DNA from: Bacillus niameyensis | GTDB lineage: Bacteria > Bacillota > Bacilli > Bacillales > Bacillaceae_C | NCBI RefSeq assembly: GCF_001375535.1 | Contig: NZ_LN831197.1 | Coordinates: 4,089,823-4,153,822 of the forward strand | Length of the DNA stretch: 64,000 nucleotides | Direction: 5' to 3' | Shown here: one piece after another, positions 54,079-63,378 of the stretch | How positions within the stretch are numbered: the stretch's first letter is position 1 | Layout of the letters: each line of letters opens with the position of its first letter | Notes under the pieces: model-generated | Databases searched by the model: none | What the model was told of the DNA's origin: nothing | What the model saw: the letters and a program-made list of their open reading frames with translations, nothing else | Position numbers and translations under genes: made by a program

Positions 54079-55905
54079 GTGTCTTATCCACAAAGATTGT
54101 CCGTATTTATTTTAGTAGATTCATTTCTTATTCTCACGGCTATTATTTTCAGTCATTTTCTAGTCAATGTAACATTTGGCCTTTTTACTTTTCCCATTTT
54201 TATTAGCACGGTTTCAATTATTTTGAGTCATCATTTATTTTCTATTCTTTTTAAACTGTATAAAAAGTCTTGGGAATACGCCAGTATCGGAGAACTCCTA
54301 ATAATTTTTAAGGTAGTGACGCTCTGTTTGGTCACAGGGATAGTCGTTCAGCAAATCGCTCTGAATGTCATTCACCTGAGATTTCTTGCTGTTACTTGGT
54401 TGCTTCATATGTTATTTATTGGCGGTACAAGATTTTGTTGGAGAATCTATAGAGATCATGTTTTAAACAGGGTTGAAGTGAAAAGGAGAACTTTGATCGT
54501 TGGCGCAGGATCAGCAGGTGCAATGGTTGTACGGCAACTACAGAAAAGTAAGGATACTGAACTATTGCCAGTTGCTTTTATTGATGATAATCCGAAGAAA
54601 CACCAGCTTGATATTTTAGGAGTACCCGTTTTTGGGGGAATCCATCATCTTGAGCAAGCCGTTCAAGATTTGAATATTGAGCACATTATTATTGCTATCC
54701 CCTCATTAGAAAAGCGAAAGTTGAATACGATCTTTCAAGAATGCGCAAAAACAGAAGCGAAAACACAAATTTTGCCGCTATTAGAGGATCTTGTAAGTGG
54801 GAAAGTATCTGTTAATCAATTTCGCGATGTGCAGGTCGAGGATCTTTTAGGAAGAGAACCAGTCAAGCTTGATATTGAAAGTATTTCTGAATATGTAACA
54901 GACAAGGTCGTCTTAGTAACGGGGGCTGGCGGCTCTATAGGCTCTGAGATCTGTCGACAAATATCCAAATTTCATCCAGAAAAGCTCGTATTATTAGGGC
55001 ATGGAGAAAACAGTATTTATTCGATTGAATATGAGTTAAAAGAAAAATATGGTCACTTGCCAATTGAATTTTTAACTGAAATTGCAGATATAAAAGACGC
55101 TAAAAAAATGATGTCGATCATGAGTACATATCAACCTCATGTCGTGTACCATGCTGCTGCTCATAAACATGTACCTTTAATGGAGAGAAATCCAGAGGCT
55201 GCCGTTCAAAACAATATTATTGGAACAAGAAATGTAGCGGAAGCCGCTAGCTGGCATGGAGTAGAAACATTCGTCATGATTTCAACAGACAAGGCTGTTA
55301 ATCCAACGAGTGTAATGGGAGCAACGAAGCGCCTGGCGGAAATGATTATTCAGAATATGGATACAAAAAGTAAGACTAAATTTGTCGCAGTTCGGTTCGG
55401 AAATGTATTGGGCAGTCGTGGAAGTGTCATCCCTCGATTTAAACAGCAAATTGAAAAAGGGGGACCAGTTACAGTCACACATCCTGAAATGGTTCGTTAT
55501 TTCATGACGATTCCTGAGGCATCACGACTTGTCATACAGGCCGGGGCTGTTGCAAAAGGCGGGGAAATTCTTGTATTAGATATGGGGGAACCCGTGAAAA
55601 TTGTCGATCTTGCGCGCAACTTAATCAAACTTTCGGGTTATTCCCTGGAGGATATTCCCATTCATTTTACTGGAATGCGTCCAGGGGAGAAGTTGTTTGA
55701 AGAGTTGTTGAAGGAGGATGAAATACAAGAAAAGCAAGTGTATCCCAAAATTTATGTGGGAAAAACAGCCGAACTCTATATAGAAGAAATTGAAGAAATT
55801 ATAAAAAATTATGCCGTTTTAGATAATAAAAGGTTAAGAGAATTACTTATTAACTTGGCGAATAATCAAGTAGCTATTTTCCCGATGTCCGTGATGAGTG
55901 TATAA
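54079..55905 (+). CDS. epsC: UDP-sugar 4,6-dehydratase, membrane-anchored (EpsC)
   Basis: 608 residues, GTG start 7 nt after AAGGAGG. Four N-terminal membrane spans, a CoA/NAD-binding-like domain (LIVGAGSAGAMVVRQL, ~140), then a C-terminal extended SDR (VLVTGAGGSIGSEICRQISKFHPEKL, AAHKHVPLMERNPEAAV, STDKAVNPTSVMGATK, RFGNVLGSRGSVIPRFKQQI). The catalytic Tyr is Met (VMGATK), as in the FlaA1/CapD/PglF group. It makes UDP-4-keto-6-deoxy-HexNAc for the repeat unit. Confidence 0.93.
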   Translation: MSYPQRLSVFILVDSFLILTAIIFSHFLVNVTFGLFTFPIFISTVSIILSHHLFSILFKLYKKSWEYASIGELLIIFKVVTLCLVTGIVVQQIALNVIHLRFLAVTWLLHMLFIGGTRFCWRIYRDHVLNRVEVKRRTLIVGAGSAGAMVVRQLQKSKDTELLPVAFIDDNPKKHQLDILGVPVFGGIHHLEQAVQDLNIEHIIIAIPSLEKRKLNTIFQECAKTEAKTQILPLLEDLVSGKVSVNQFRDVQVEDLLGREPVKLDIESISEYVTDKVVLVTGAGGSIGSEICRQISKFHPEKLVLLGHGENSIYSIEYELKEKYGHLPIEFLTEIADIKDAKKMMSIMSTYQPHVVYHAAAHKHVPLMERNPEAAVQNNIIGTRNVAEAASWHGVETFVMISTDKAVNPTSVMGATKRLAEMIIQNMDTKSKTKFVAVRFGNVLGSRGSVIPRFKQQIEKGGPVTVTHPEMVRYFMTIPEASRLVIQAGAVAKGGEILVLDMGEPVKIVDLARNLIKLSGYSLEDIPIHFTGMRPGEKLFEELLKEDEIQEKQVYPKIYVGKTAELYIEEIEEIIKNYAVLDNKRLRELLINLANNQVAIFPMSVMSV

Positions 55906-55949
55906 GATTCAAAACATTGTTCAAATACGATATATGGGTGAGGAAAATG

Positions 55950-57128
55950 ATGAAAAAACTTTGTGTTGTTACTACAACATCGATTACAATTAAAAGTTTT
56001 TTAATAAACCAGCTTTCATACTTAAGCCATCATGGATATGTCGTAACAGTAGTCTGCGATTATGATGCCGACCTAGCTAAAATCTTGCCAAAAAATATTA
56101 ACTATAATCCCATCTCGATGAATCGTGGAGTGGAAGGTATTGGCATGATAAAAAGTATATGGAATTTATATCGCTTTTTTAAATCGAAAAAATTTGACAT
56201 CGTTCAATATTCTACCCCTAATGCGGCCTTTTACTCTTCCGTTTCCGCATGGGGAGCAAAAATACCTATACGGCTTTATTGCCAATGGGGAATTCGCTAT
56301 GTGGGCTACACCGGTTGGAAACGGAAGTTATTTAAAATAGTAGAAAAGTTAACTTGTAAACTTTCAACGAATATTCAACCAGACAGCTACGGAAATTTAC
56401 AGTTTGGGAGAGAGGAAGGACTCTACTCTGCTTCGAAAGGTGAAGTTATTTGGAATGGAAGTGCTAATGGAGTTGATTTAAATACATTTGATGTGCAGAA
56501 AAAAGATCAGTGGAGGTTGCATATAAGGGAATTATATAAAATCGAAGAAAAAGACTTTGTTTTTGGATTCATAGGTAGATTAAATAAGGATAAAGGTGTA
56601 AATGAATTACTCCATTCTTTTAAAAACGTTTATCAAAAATACCCACATGCTAAGTTACTTATTGTTGGACCGGATGAGGGGATAGAAACTATTAATCCGC
56701 AAATATATCGATGGTCAACACAGTGTAAAGGAGTTATTTATTGCGGCTATAAAACTGATATTGAAAAATATTATGCAGCAATGGATGCTTTCGTATTACC
56801 AAGTTACCGTGAAGGTTTTGGGAGTGTTGTCATTGAAGCTGGAATTATGGGTGTTCCAGCTATTGTTACTAATATCCCAGGTCCTACAAATGCAATGAAA
56901 CCAAATGTCACAGGTTTTGTTGTCCCAAAAGCTTCAGTAAATCCCCTTCAAACATCAATGGAAAAAATATTGTTAGATAGGGATTTATGTCGACAAATGG
57001 GCTTGAACGCTTACTTATTTACTCGAGATCACTTTGAACAAAAGACGCTCTGGAAACACATATTAGCTAATAGGAATGAGCTTACAAATAGGGAGATGAG
57101 TATCAAACATGTTCAAGGACAATCCTAA
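55950..57128 (+). CDS. epsD: Family 4 glycosyltransferase (EpsD)
   Basis: 392 residues from ATG 55950 after GGGTGAGG. GT-B: an N-terminal acceptor domain (FLINQLSYLSHHGYVVTVV), IWNGSANGVDLNTF, FGFIGRLNKDKGVNELL and the EX7E-like SYREGFGSVVIEAGIMGVPAIVTNIPG (donor binding). It is an EPS assembly transferase and overlaps epsE by 20 nt. Confidence 0.88.
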   Translation: MKKLCVVTTTSITIKSFLINQLSYLSHHGYVVTVVCDYDADLAKILPKNINYNPISMNRGVEGIGMIKSIWNLYRFFKSKKFDIVQYSTPNAAFYSSVSAWGAKIPIRLYCQWGIRYVGYTGWKRKLFKIVEKLTCKLSTNIQPDSYGNLQFGREEGLYSASKGEVIWNGSANGVDLNTFDVQKKDQWRLHIRELYKIEEKDFVFGFIGRLNKDKGVNELLHSFKNVYQKYPHAKLLIVGPDEGIETINPQIYRWSTQCKGVIYCGYKTDIEKYYAAMDAFVLPSYREGFGSVVIEAGIMGVPAIVTNIPGPTNAMKPNVTGFVVPKASVNPLQTSMEKILLDRDLCRQMGLNAYLFTRDHFEQKTLWKHILANRNELTNREMSIKHVQGQS

Positions 57129-57945
57129 AGTTTCAATTATTATGGGCGTATATAATTGTGCGGATACTCTTTCCCAAAGTATAGAGTCAATTATAAAACA
57201 ATCTTTTACTGACTGGGAATTTATTATTTGTGATGATGCCTCCACAGATGATACTTATAAAATTGCTAGTTTTTATGCTGAAGGGTATCCAGGGAAAATA
57301 AAATTACTCAGAAATGAATCAAACAAAAAGCTTGCTGCGACTTTAAATCGCTGTTTATCTGTTGCTTCAGGCCAATATATTGCTCGTCAAGATGGAGACG
57401 ACATTTCATTGAGTAATAGACTTGAAAAGCAAGTGGCTTTCCTTGATTCTAACCCTGAATATATGTTAGTTGGTACAGGAATGATTCCATTTGATGAAAA
57501 CGGTGATATGGAAGCTCGAATTGGAAAAACAGAGCCCGTAAAGCAAGACATCCCAGTGAATAATACGTTTATGCATGCAACCATTATGATGCGTAAAGAA
57601 GGATATGAGGAATTAAAAGGTTATCGAGTGATGAAACAAACGAGAAGAGCTGAAGATTATGATTTATGGATACGATTTTTTGCTGCCGGGTTTAGGGGGT
57701 ATAACTTACAAGAAGCATTATACAAGGTGAAAGAGGATAAAGAAGCCTTAAAGCGGAGGAAATTAAGATATTATTTTGACACGTCTCAATTAATTTTTAT
57801 AGGCTGTCGTACTTTGAAACTGCCAATAAAGTATTACCTTTTTATATTTAAACCGATTCTTATAGGAATGACTCCAAAACAATTTGTAAAAAAATACTAT
57901 AAATATCGGGATAAAAAATTAATAAAGAATGTTCATATGAATTAA
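57109..57945 (+). CDS. epsE: Family 2 glycosyltransferase (EpsE)
   Basis: 278 residues, the same length as B. subtilis EpsE as I recall. VSIIMGVYNCADTLSQSIESIIKQSFTDWEFIICDDASTDDT, then DGDDIS (DxD) and HATIMMRKEGYEELKGYR with RRAEDYDLWIRFFAAGFRG. In B. subtilis EpsE is a transferase that also disables the flagellar motor (clutch). The gene order C-D-E is conserved. Whether the clutch function holds is not visible. Confidence 0.88.
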   Translation: MFKDNPKVSIIMGVYNCADTLSQSIESIIKQSFTDWEFIICDDASTDDTYKIASFYAEGYPGKIKLLRNESNKKLAATLNRCLSVASGQYIARQDGDDISLSNRLEKQVAFLDSNPEYMLVGTGMIPFDENGDMEARIGKTEPVKQDIPVNNTFMHATIMMRKEGYEELKGYRVMKQTRRAEDYDLWIRFFAAGFRGYNLQEALYKVKEDKEALKRRKLRYYFDTSQLIFIGCRTLKLPIKYYLFIFKPILIGMTPKQFVKKYYKYRDKKLIKNVHMN

Positions 57946-57982
57946 GAGGTGCAATCATAAAATTATCAAAGGTTGGTCTGTG

Positions 57983-59062
57983 ATGACAGTTTTATGGATT
58001 AATTTTACAATGGTCTATTTTCTTTCCCTTTTTTCAAGATATTTCTCAACACCAACTTTTAAAACTGATTTATCAACTCCCCTGCGACCTAATAAAGTAT
58101 TTGCTTTCGGAGCTTTGATGGTTTTAGTTTTAGTTTCTGGGCTACGTTCCAATATTGGAGATACTTACGTATATAAAAAAATTTATGAGACAAACGAATT
58201 TACGTGGGGCTACATTTCCTTACAAAAAGACATGGGTTTTGGCATTTTGCAAATGGCTCTAAAGATGTTTTCTGATGACCCTCAAATTATGATATTAGCA
58301 ACAGCTGTCATCACAAACTTACTAATTATAATTGTCTTCTTTAAATACTCAAGAATGTTTGAAATCAGCACTTATGTATATGTAGCAGGTGGTCTGTTTT
58401 TAGTTTCTATGAATGGCATTAGACAATTATTAGCAGCATCAATTATTTTTATAGGTACCAAATATTTAATTGAAGGCAATTGGGTAAGGTACTTTATAAT
58501 CGTCTTTATTGCGTCCACTTTTCATCAAAGTGCTCTTATTCTTGTACCTATTTATTTCATTGTAAGGTATAAAGCGTGGTCTAAGGCAACATATATTCTA
58601 TTAATATTCTCTGTCGTTGTTGTAGTAGGTTATGAACAATTTTCTTCTCTTTTGTTTTCTGCAATCGAAGACACTCAGTATGGGCATTATTCTGGCTTCG
58701 ATGAAGGCGGTGCAAATATGATCCGCGTATTTGTAGATGCGGTTCCACTCCTTATCGCCTTTTTAGGAAGGGAAAAACTAAGAGAGATCTTTCCAAGCAG
58801 TGATTACGTTGTGAATATGTCCTTAATCGGTCTGCTCTTTATGATAATTTCAACTCAAAACTGGATCTTTGCACGCTTTGCAATTTATTTTAATTTATAT
58901 CAATTAATTCTAATTGCATGGATTATTAAACTTTTTCATGAAAAATATCAAAGGTTTGTTTATTTCGCATTAATTGTATGCTATTTTTTTTACTACTATT
59001 ATGAAAACGTAATTAACCAAACAATTGTCTATCGAAGTGGCTTTTTCGATGGGCTTTTTTAA
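57983..59062 (+). CDS. epsG: EpsG-like polysaccharide polymerase
   Basis: 359 residues from ATG 57983 (GTG 57980 just before). About 10 membrane spans, with VLVLVSGLRSNIGDTYVYKKIYE, SMNGIRQLLAASIIFIGTKYLIEG and FHQSALILVPIYFI. The R-x(3)-GD-Y and NxxRQxxA patterns are those of EpsG/Wzy-type polymerases. It is inverted in order relative to B. subtilis (here it precedes the EpsF-like gene). Confidence 0.85.
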   Translation: MTVLWINFTMVYFLSLFSRYFSTPTFKTDLSTPLRPNKVFAFGALMVLVLVSGLRSNIGDTYVYKKIYETNEFTWGYISLQKDMGFGILQMALKMFSDDPQIMILATAVITNLLIIIVFFKYSRMFEISTYVYVAGGLFLVSMNGIRQLLAASIIFIGTKYLIEGNWVRYFIIVFIASTFHQSALILVPIYFIVRYKAWSKATYILLIFSVVVVVGYEQFSSLLFSAIEDTQYGHYSGFDEGGANMIRVFVDAVPLLIAFLGREKLREIFPSSDYVVNMSLIGLLFMIISTQNWIFARFAIYFNLYQLILIAWIIKLFHEKYQRFVYFALIVCYFFYYYYENVINQTIVYRSGFFDGLF

Positions 59063-59078
59063 TAAGGGGGTGAGTCGG

Positions 59079-60260
59079 ATGGAGTACCCGCAAAGGATCC
59101 TTCATATTGTCAGTGCAATGGGAAGGGGCGGCGCAGAAACATTAATCATGAATATATATAGAAAAATTGATCACAGTAAAGTGCAATTTGATTTTATAAC
59201 TCATGGTGAGATGCATGGAGATTATGAAAATGAAATTTTATTACTTGGCGGACGTATTTACAATATACCAAGTCTTGGTGTTTCTGGACCCATTCAATAT
59301 TTACGTAATTTGATAAAAATTATGTCCCGGGAAAAGTTTATCGCTGTTCATGCCCATACGGATTTTCAAAGTGGCTTTCCAGCACTAGCAGCAAAAATTT
59401 GTAAAATTAAATATCGGATCTGCCATTCTCACAGTAGTAATTGGTTAAAAAGTAATTATTTTAAAGAAAAGGTTACTTTGAAAATATTACAATCAATGAT
59501 TAAGTTATCAGCTACACATCTTTGTAGTTGCAGTGAAGAAGCAACAGAGTTTTTATTTGGAAGAAAAAGGAATGTAATTTTTCTTAAAAATGCTATCGAT
59601 TTAGAGAAATATGAGGATTTAGATTGGAGGAAGAGCAGAATAAGTGCAATAAGGGAGCTCCAATTGGAGGAAGACACAAAAATTATTGGGCACGTAGGTC
59701 GGTTTTCCGAGTCCAAGAATCATATGTTTATGTTAAAGCTATTAAAATCTTTAATATCTGAAGATACACGCTATAAGCTTTTATTTATTGGGGACGGTCC
59801 TCTTAAAAAGGAGATTGAAAACGAAGCTACCAAACAAGGATTACAGGAAAACATTCGATTCCTAGGAGTTCGATCCGATATTCCAAGACTTATGAAGGCT
59901 TTTGATCTATTTCTCTTCCCATCCTTATTTGAAGGCTTTGGCATTGTGATGCTAGAAGCTCAAAGTGCAGGAACACCATGTATTGCAGCAACAACAGTGC
60001 CTGCTAGTACGGATATGGGTCTTGGTTTAGTTAAGTACGTTGACCTTGAAGACCCGATCGACAAGTGGTGTACGGAAATAAAAGCGGCCTTATCGTGGGA
60101 ACGACCTGACCAACATACAATTTTTAATAAGATTACGAATCAAGGTTTTAATATTCAAGAGAATGTTAGTGATTGGCTAAAACTATATGGAATTTACGAT
60201 CAGCAATCGAATAGCGAGGTTGTACATAATGAAGAAAAAAATCTTAATTTCTTCCTTTGA
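59079..60260 (+). CDS. epsF: Family 4 glycosyltransferase (EpsF-like)
   Basis: 393 residues from ATG 59079 after AAGGGGGTGAG. ILHIVSAMGRGGAETLIMNIYR, CHSHSSNWLKSNYFK, FLKNAIDLEKYED, IIGHVGRFSESKNHMFML and LFPSLFEGFGIVMLEAQSAGTPCIA. This is standard EpsF-like GT4 with the conserved ER-type donor region. It overlaps the next gene by 32 nt. Confidence 0.87.
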   Translation: MEYPQRILHIVSAMGRGGAETLIMNIYRKIDHSKVQFDFITHGEMHGDYENEILLLGGRIYNIPSLGVSGPIQYLRNLIKIMSREKFIAVHAHTDFQSGFPALAAKICKIKYRICHSHSSNWLKSNYFKEKVTLKILQSMIKLSATHLCSCSEEATEFLFGRKRNVIFLKNAIDLEKYEDLDWRKSRISAIRELQLEEDTKIIGHVGRFSESKNHMFMLKLLKSLISEDTRYKLLFIGDGPLKKEIENEATKQGLQENIRFLGVRSDIPRLMKAFDLFLFPSLFEGFGIVMLEAQSAGTPCIAATTVPASTDMGLGLVKYVDLEDPIDKWCTEIKAALSWERPDQHTIFNKITNQGFNIQENVSDWLKLYGIYDQQSNSEVVHNEEKNLNFFL

Positions 60261-61428
60261 TTTAGCTATCGGCGGAGTAGAGCGTAGTCTGATCGGCCTA
60301 TTGCAGCAAATGGATTATCAAAAATATGAGGTCGATTTAATGCTCTTTAAACATGAAGGTGAATTTCTTCCCTATTTACCCGCTGGACCGAAGCTTCTAA
60401 CAGAAATCTCCCAATATACAACCTTTAGAAAATCGATTAGGCAAGTTGTAGGAGAAGGACATTATCAAATTGGAATGTCACGTTTAATGGCCAAAATGGC
60501 TAGTATCATTCACGGAAAAGTAAAGCGGATTGATGAACCAGGATATTTGACGATTCAATACGGTTGGGAGTTAGCAAACCCTGTCCTTCCAAAACTGAAT
60601 AAAGAATATGATGTGGCCATAGGTTTCCTATGGCCACATCATTTTATCGGGGAAAAAGTAAACGCCAAGAAAAAAATTGGCTGGATTCATACTGACTATT
60701 CCAATATCCAACTTAATCAAAAAGTGGAGTCGCGGATGTGGGAGAAGGTTGATGAGATTGTCGCGGTATCGGAAGAATGTTCTAAAACGTTCTTAACAAT
60801 TTTTCCAGAGCTTACTAAAAAAATGCACGTGATTGAAAATATACTCTCACCACAAATGATTAAGGAATTAGCACAAGAGCCGGTTGATGAACTAAAGAAT
60901 TCGCAAGGAAAAACAATACTTGTCACAGTTGGTCGGCTCTCACATGCAAAGGGAATCGATCAAGCCGTTCATGCTTGCAAGAGATTGATTGATGCTGGAT
61001 ATAATTTGGCTTGGTATGTGGTCGGCTATGGACCACTAGAGGAAGGGTTGAAAAAATTAATCATCGATCTAGAATTGCAGGATCACTTCTTTCTTCTAGG
61101 AAAAAAAGTAAATCCTTATCCCTATATAAAATCATGCGATATTTATGTGCAACCATCACGATATGAGGGAAAGGCCGTTACGATACGAGAAGCTCAAATT
61201 TTAGGAAAGCCTGTTGTGATGACTAATTTTCCGACCGCGAAAAGCCAAGCGAAGGACCAGTTCGATGCTGTTATAACTCCTCAGGATATTTCCGGGATTG
61301 TCGAAGGGATACAGGGCTTAATAGACAATGACTATTTAAGGAGAAAATTAATCTCGAATATGATTAAACAAGATTACGGAAACGAGACTGAAGTAGAAAA
61401 GTTGTATCAATTAATAGAAGCAACGTAA
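60229..61428 (+). CDS. Family 4 glycosyltransferase in eps operon
   Basis: 399 residues from ATG 60229 (GAGGTTG upstream). ILISSFDLAIGGVERSLIGLLQQM, IGWIHTDYSNIQLNQ, TVGRLSHAKGIDQAVHACKRL and VQPSRYEGKAVTIREAQILGKPVVMT. Retaining GT4. I see no counterpart in the B. subtilis eps order, so it probably reflects a different repeat unit. Confidence 0.85.
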   Translation: MKKKILISSFDLAIGGVERSLIGLLQQMDYQKYEVDLMLFKHEGEFLPYLPAGPKLLTEISQYTTFRKSIRQVVGEGHYQIGMSRLMAKMASIIHGKVKRIDEPGYLTIQYGWELANPVLPKLNKEYDVAIGFLWPHHFIGEKVNAKKKIGWIHTDYSNIQLNQKVESRMWEKVDEIVAVSEECSKTFLTIFPELTKKMHVIENILSPQMIKELAQEPVDELKNSQGKTILVTVGRLSHAKGIDQAVHACKRLIDAGYNLAWYVVGYGPLEEGLKKLIIDLELQDHFFLLGKKVNPYPYIKSCDIYVQPSRYEGKAVTIREAQILGKPVVMTNFPTAKSQAKDQFDAVITPQDISGIVEGIQGLIDNDYLRRKLISNMIKQDYGNETEVEKLYQLIEAT

Positions 61429-61444
61429 GGGAGGGAGATAAAGA

Positions 61445-62482
61445 ATGGCAATCTTAATTACAGGTGGAGCCGGTTTTATTGGCAGCCATACATGTGTGGC
61501 GTTATTGGAAGCAGACTACGATATTGTTGTTGTGGATAATTTTAGCAATAGTGAACCGGAAGCTTTACGTCGAGTGATGGAGATTACTGGAAAATCATTT
61601 AAAGTGTACGCATTTGATTTATTGAATGAGAAAGATTTGGAAACTGTTTTTATCGAAAATCACATTGAAGCTGTTATTCACTTTGCCGGACTAAAAGCAG
61701 TAGGCGAATCTGTTGCAATCCCACTTTCTTATTATCAAAACAACATTACTAGCACGGTCATTTTATGTGAAGTAATGAAGAAATTTAACGTGAAAAACTT
61801 AGTCTTCAGCTCATCGGCAACTGTCTATGGAATCCCAGAGCAAAATCCAATTAGTGAGGATGCAAATCTATGGGCAATGAACCCCTATGGCCGTACAAAA
61901 TTGATGATTGAAGAGATATTGCGAGACCTTTATCAATCTGATCAAAGTTGGAGTATTGCGCTTTTGCGTTATTTCAATCCGATTGGGGCTCATGAAAGTG
62001 GAATGATTGGCGAAAATCCGCAGGGAACGCCCAATAACATTATGCCGTATGTTACACAAGTGGCAATTGGGAAACTTCGGGAGTTAAAGGTTTTCGGTAA
62101 TAATTATCCAACTATAGATGGAACAGGAGTAAGAGACTATATACATGTAGTCGATCTTGCTCATGGTCATTTAATGGCACTTGAAAAAATTTGCGGGCAA
62201 ACGGGAATCGAAGCGTATAATCTTGGAACTGGCAAAGGATATAGCGTGTTAGAGTTGATATCAACATTCGAGAAAATATCAGGCGTGAAAATTCCCTATC
62301 GAATAGTAGAGAGAAGGCCGGGGGACAGTGCAGTGAGCTTTGCTGATCCTTCAAAAGCCGAGCGGGAACTAGGTTGGGCAGCCAAAAAGGGGCTCGCAGA
62401 AATGTGTGCAGATTCTTGGAGATGGCAATCAAAAAATCCGAAGGGATATGAGGAATTAAAAGGTATGAAGGCCTTATTGTAA
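61445..62482 (+). CDS. galE: UDP-glucose 4-epimerase
   Basis: 345 residues, ATG after [96 protein letters not shown] (YxxxK) and RYFNPIGAHESGMIGE are all GalE. It supplies UDP-galactose/GalNAc precursors for the exopolysaccharide. Confidence 0.94.
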   Translation: MAILITGGAGFIGSHTCVALLEADYDIVVVDNFSNSEPEALRRVMEITGKSFKVYAFDLLNEKDLETVFIENHIEAVIHFAGLKAVGESVAIPLSYYQNNITSTVILCEVMKKFNVKNLVFSSSATVYGIPEQNPISEDANLWAMNPYGRTKLMIEEILRDLYQSDQSWSIALLRYFNPIGAHESGMIGENPQGTPNNIMPYVTQVAIGKLRELKVFGNNYPTIDGTGVRDYIHVVDLAHGHLMALEKICGQTGIEAYNLGTGKGYSVLELISTFEKISGVKIPYRIVERRPGDSAVSFADPSKAERELGWAAKKGLAEMCADSWRWQSKNPKGYEELKGMKALL

Positions 62483-62588
62483 ATCCCCCTTTTTAAAAAG
62501 GGTTTCTTCGTGAAGGCGCGTTCGCGTTAAACAGATTTTCTTCATGATAGCATTAATTTCAATTGCAATATAAGGAAGTGGAAAACAT

Positions 62589-62738
62589 ATGCAACAAATA
62601 GCACCTTTATCAAGCCAGCAGTTCAAACAGCTGTTAGAAGATGTCTATCAACTAGTGGAAGGATCCAATTTTATTAGTGCAGAAGATACGATCAAACTAA
62701 TTCAATTAAAATGGCTAGCATTCCAAATAGAGAAATAA
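62589..62738 (+). CDS. 49-residue helical protein of unknown function in the eps operon
   Basis: ATG 62589 after AAGGAAGTGG (well spaced), stop at 62736-62738, 49 residues. Two predicted helices (SQQFKQLLEDVYQLVEG and AEDTIKLIQLKWLAFQIEK) are joined by a polar turn SNFIS. The helical-hairpin layout faintly recalls SinI-type antirepressor peptides, but sequence identity is too low to claim that. It sits between galE and epsL. Confidence 0.6.
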   Translation: MQQIAPLSSQQFKQLLEDVYQLVEGSNFISAEDTIKLIQLKWLAFQIEK

Positions 62739-62763
62739 ATCGTTTATTTAGGGGTTGGAAAAA

Positions 62764-63378
62764 GTGAAAAGATGTTTTGATTTTTTTAGCTCGATTTTCT
62801 TATTTATTATCTTTTCACCAATTATGTTGCTCATTAGTCTCTTCATCAAGTTAACACAGGGTGGCCCTGTATTGTTTACTCAACAACGTCCGGGCCTACA
62901 TGGCATTCCGATTCATATATTCAAATTCCGCACAATGACAAATAAAAGGGACAACAAGGGAATTCTTTTACCTGATGAACAGAGGCTTACACGTTTTGGT
63001 CAATTTTTACGAAAAGCTAGTTTAGATGAATTACCGCAACTTTTGAATGTCATAAAAGGGGATCTGAGTCTCGTAGGTCCTCGGCCATTATTAATGGAAT
63101 ATTTACCACTGTATACGGAAGAGCAAGCAAAACGGCATTTAGTGAAACCAGGAATCACAGGCTGGGCTCAAGTAAATGGCCGCAATGCTATTAGTTGGGA
63201 AGAGAAGTTTCAATTGGATGTTTGGTATGTATATCACCATAATTTTTTATTAGATTTAAAGATATTATTATTAACTCTGAAAAAGGTCATTCGTTCGGAG
63301 GGAATTAATCAAGCTGGAAATGCCACTGTTGAAACCTTTAAAGGTTCAAAGTCAATCTGGAAAGAGGGGCATGGATGA
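62764..63378 (+). CDS. epsL: Undecaprenyl-phosphate sugar phosphotransferase (EpsL)
   Basis: 204 residues from GTG 62764 after GGGGTTGG. One N-terminal membrane span (FSSIFLFIIFSPIMLLISLFI), then the bacterial sugar transferase domain: GGPVLFTQQRPGLHG, FKFRTMTNKRD, RLTRFGQFLRKASLDELPQLLNVIKGDLSLVGPRPLL and KPGITGWAQVNGRN. It starts the repeat unit on the lipid carrier. The stop overlaps the epsM start (ATGA). Confidence 0.92.
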   Translation: MKRCFDFFSSIFLFIIFSPIMLLISLFIKLTQGGPVLFTQQRPGLHGIPIHIFKFRTMTNKRDNKGILLPDEQRLTRFGQFLRKASLDELPQLLNVIKGDLSLVGPRPLLMEYLPLYTEEQAKRHLVKPGITGWAQVNGRNAISWEEKFQLDVWYVYHHNFLLDLKILLLTLKKVIRSEGINQAGNATVETFKGSKSIWKEGHG

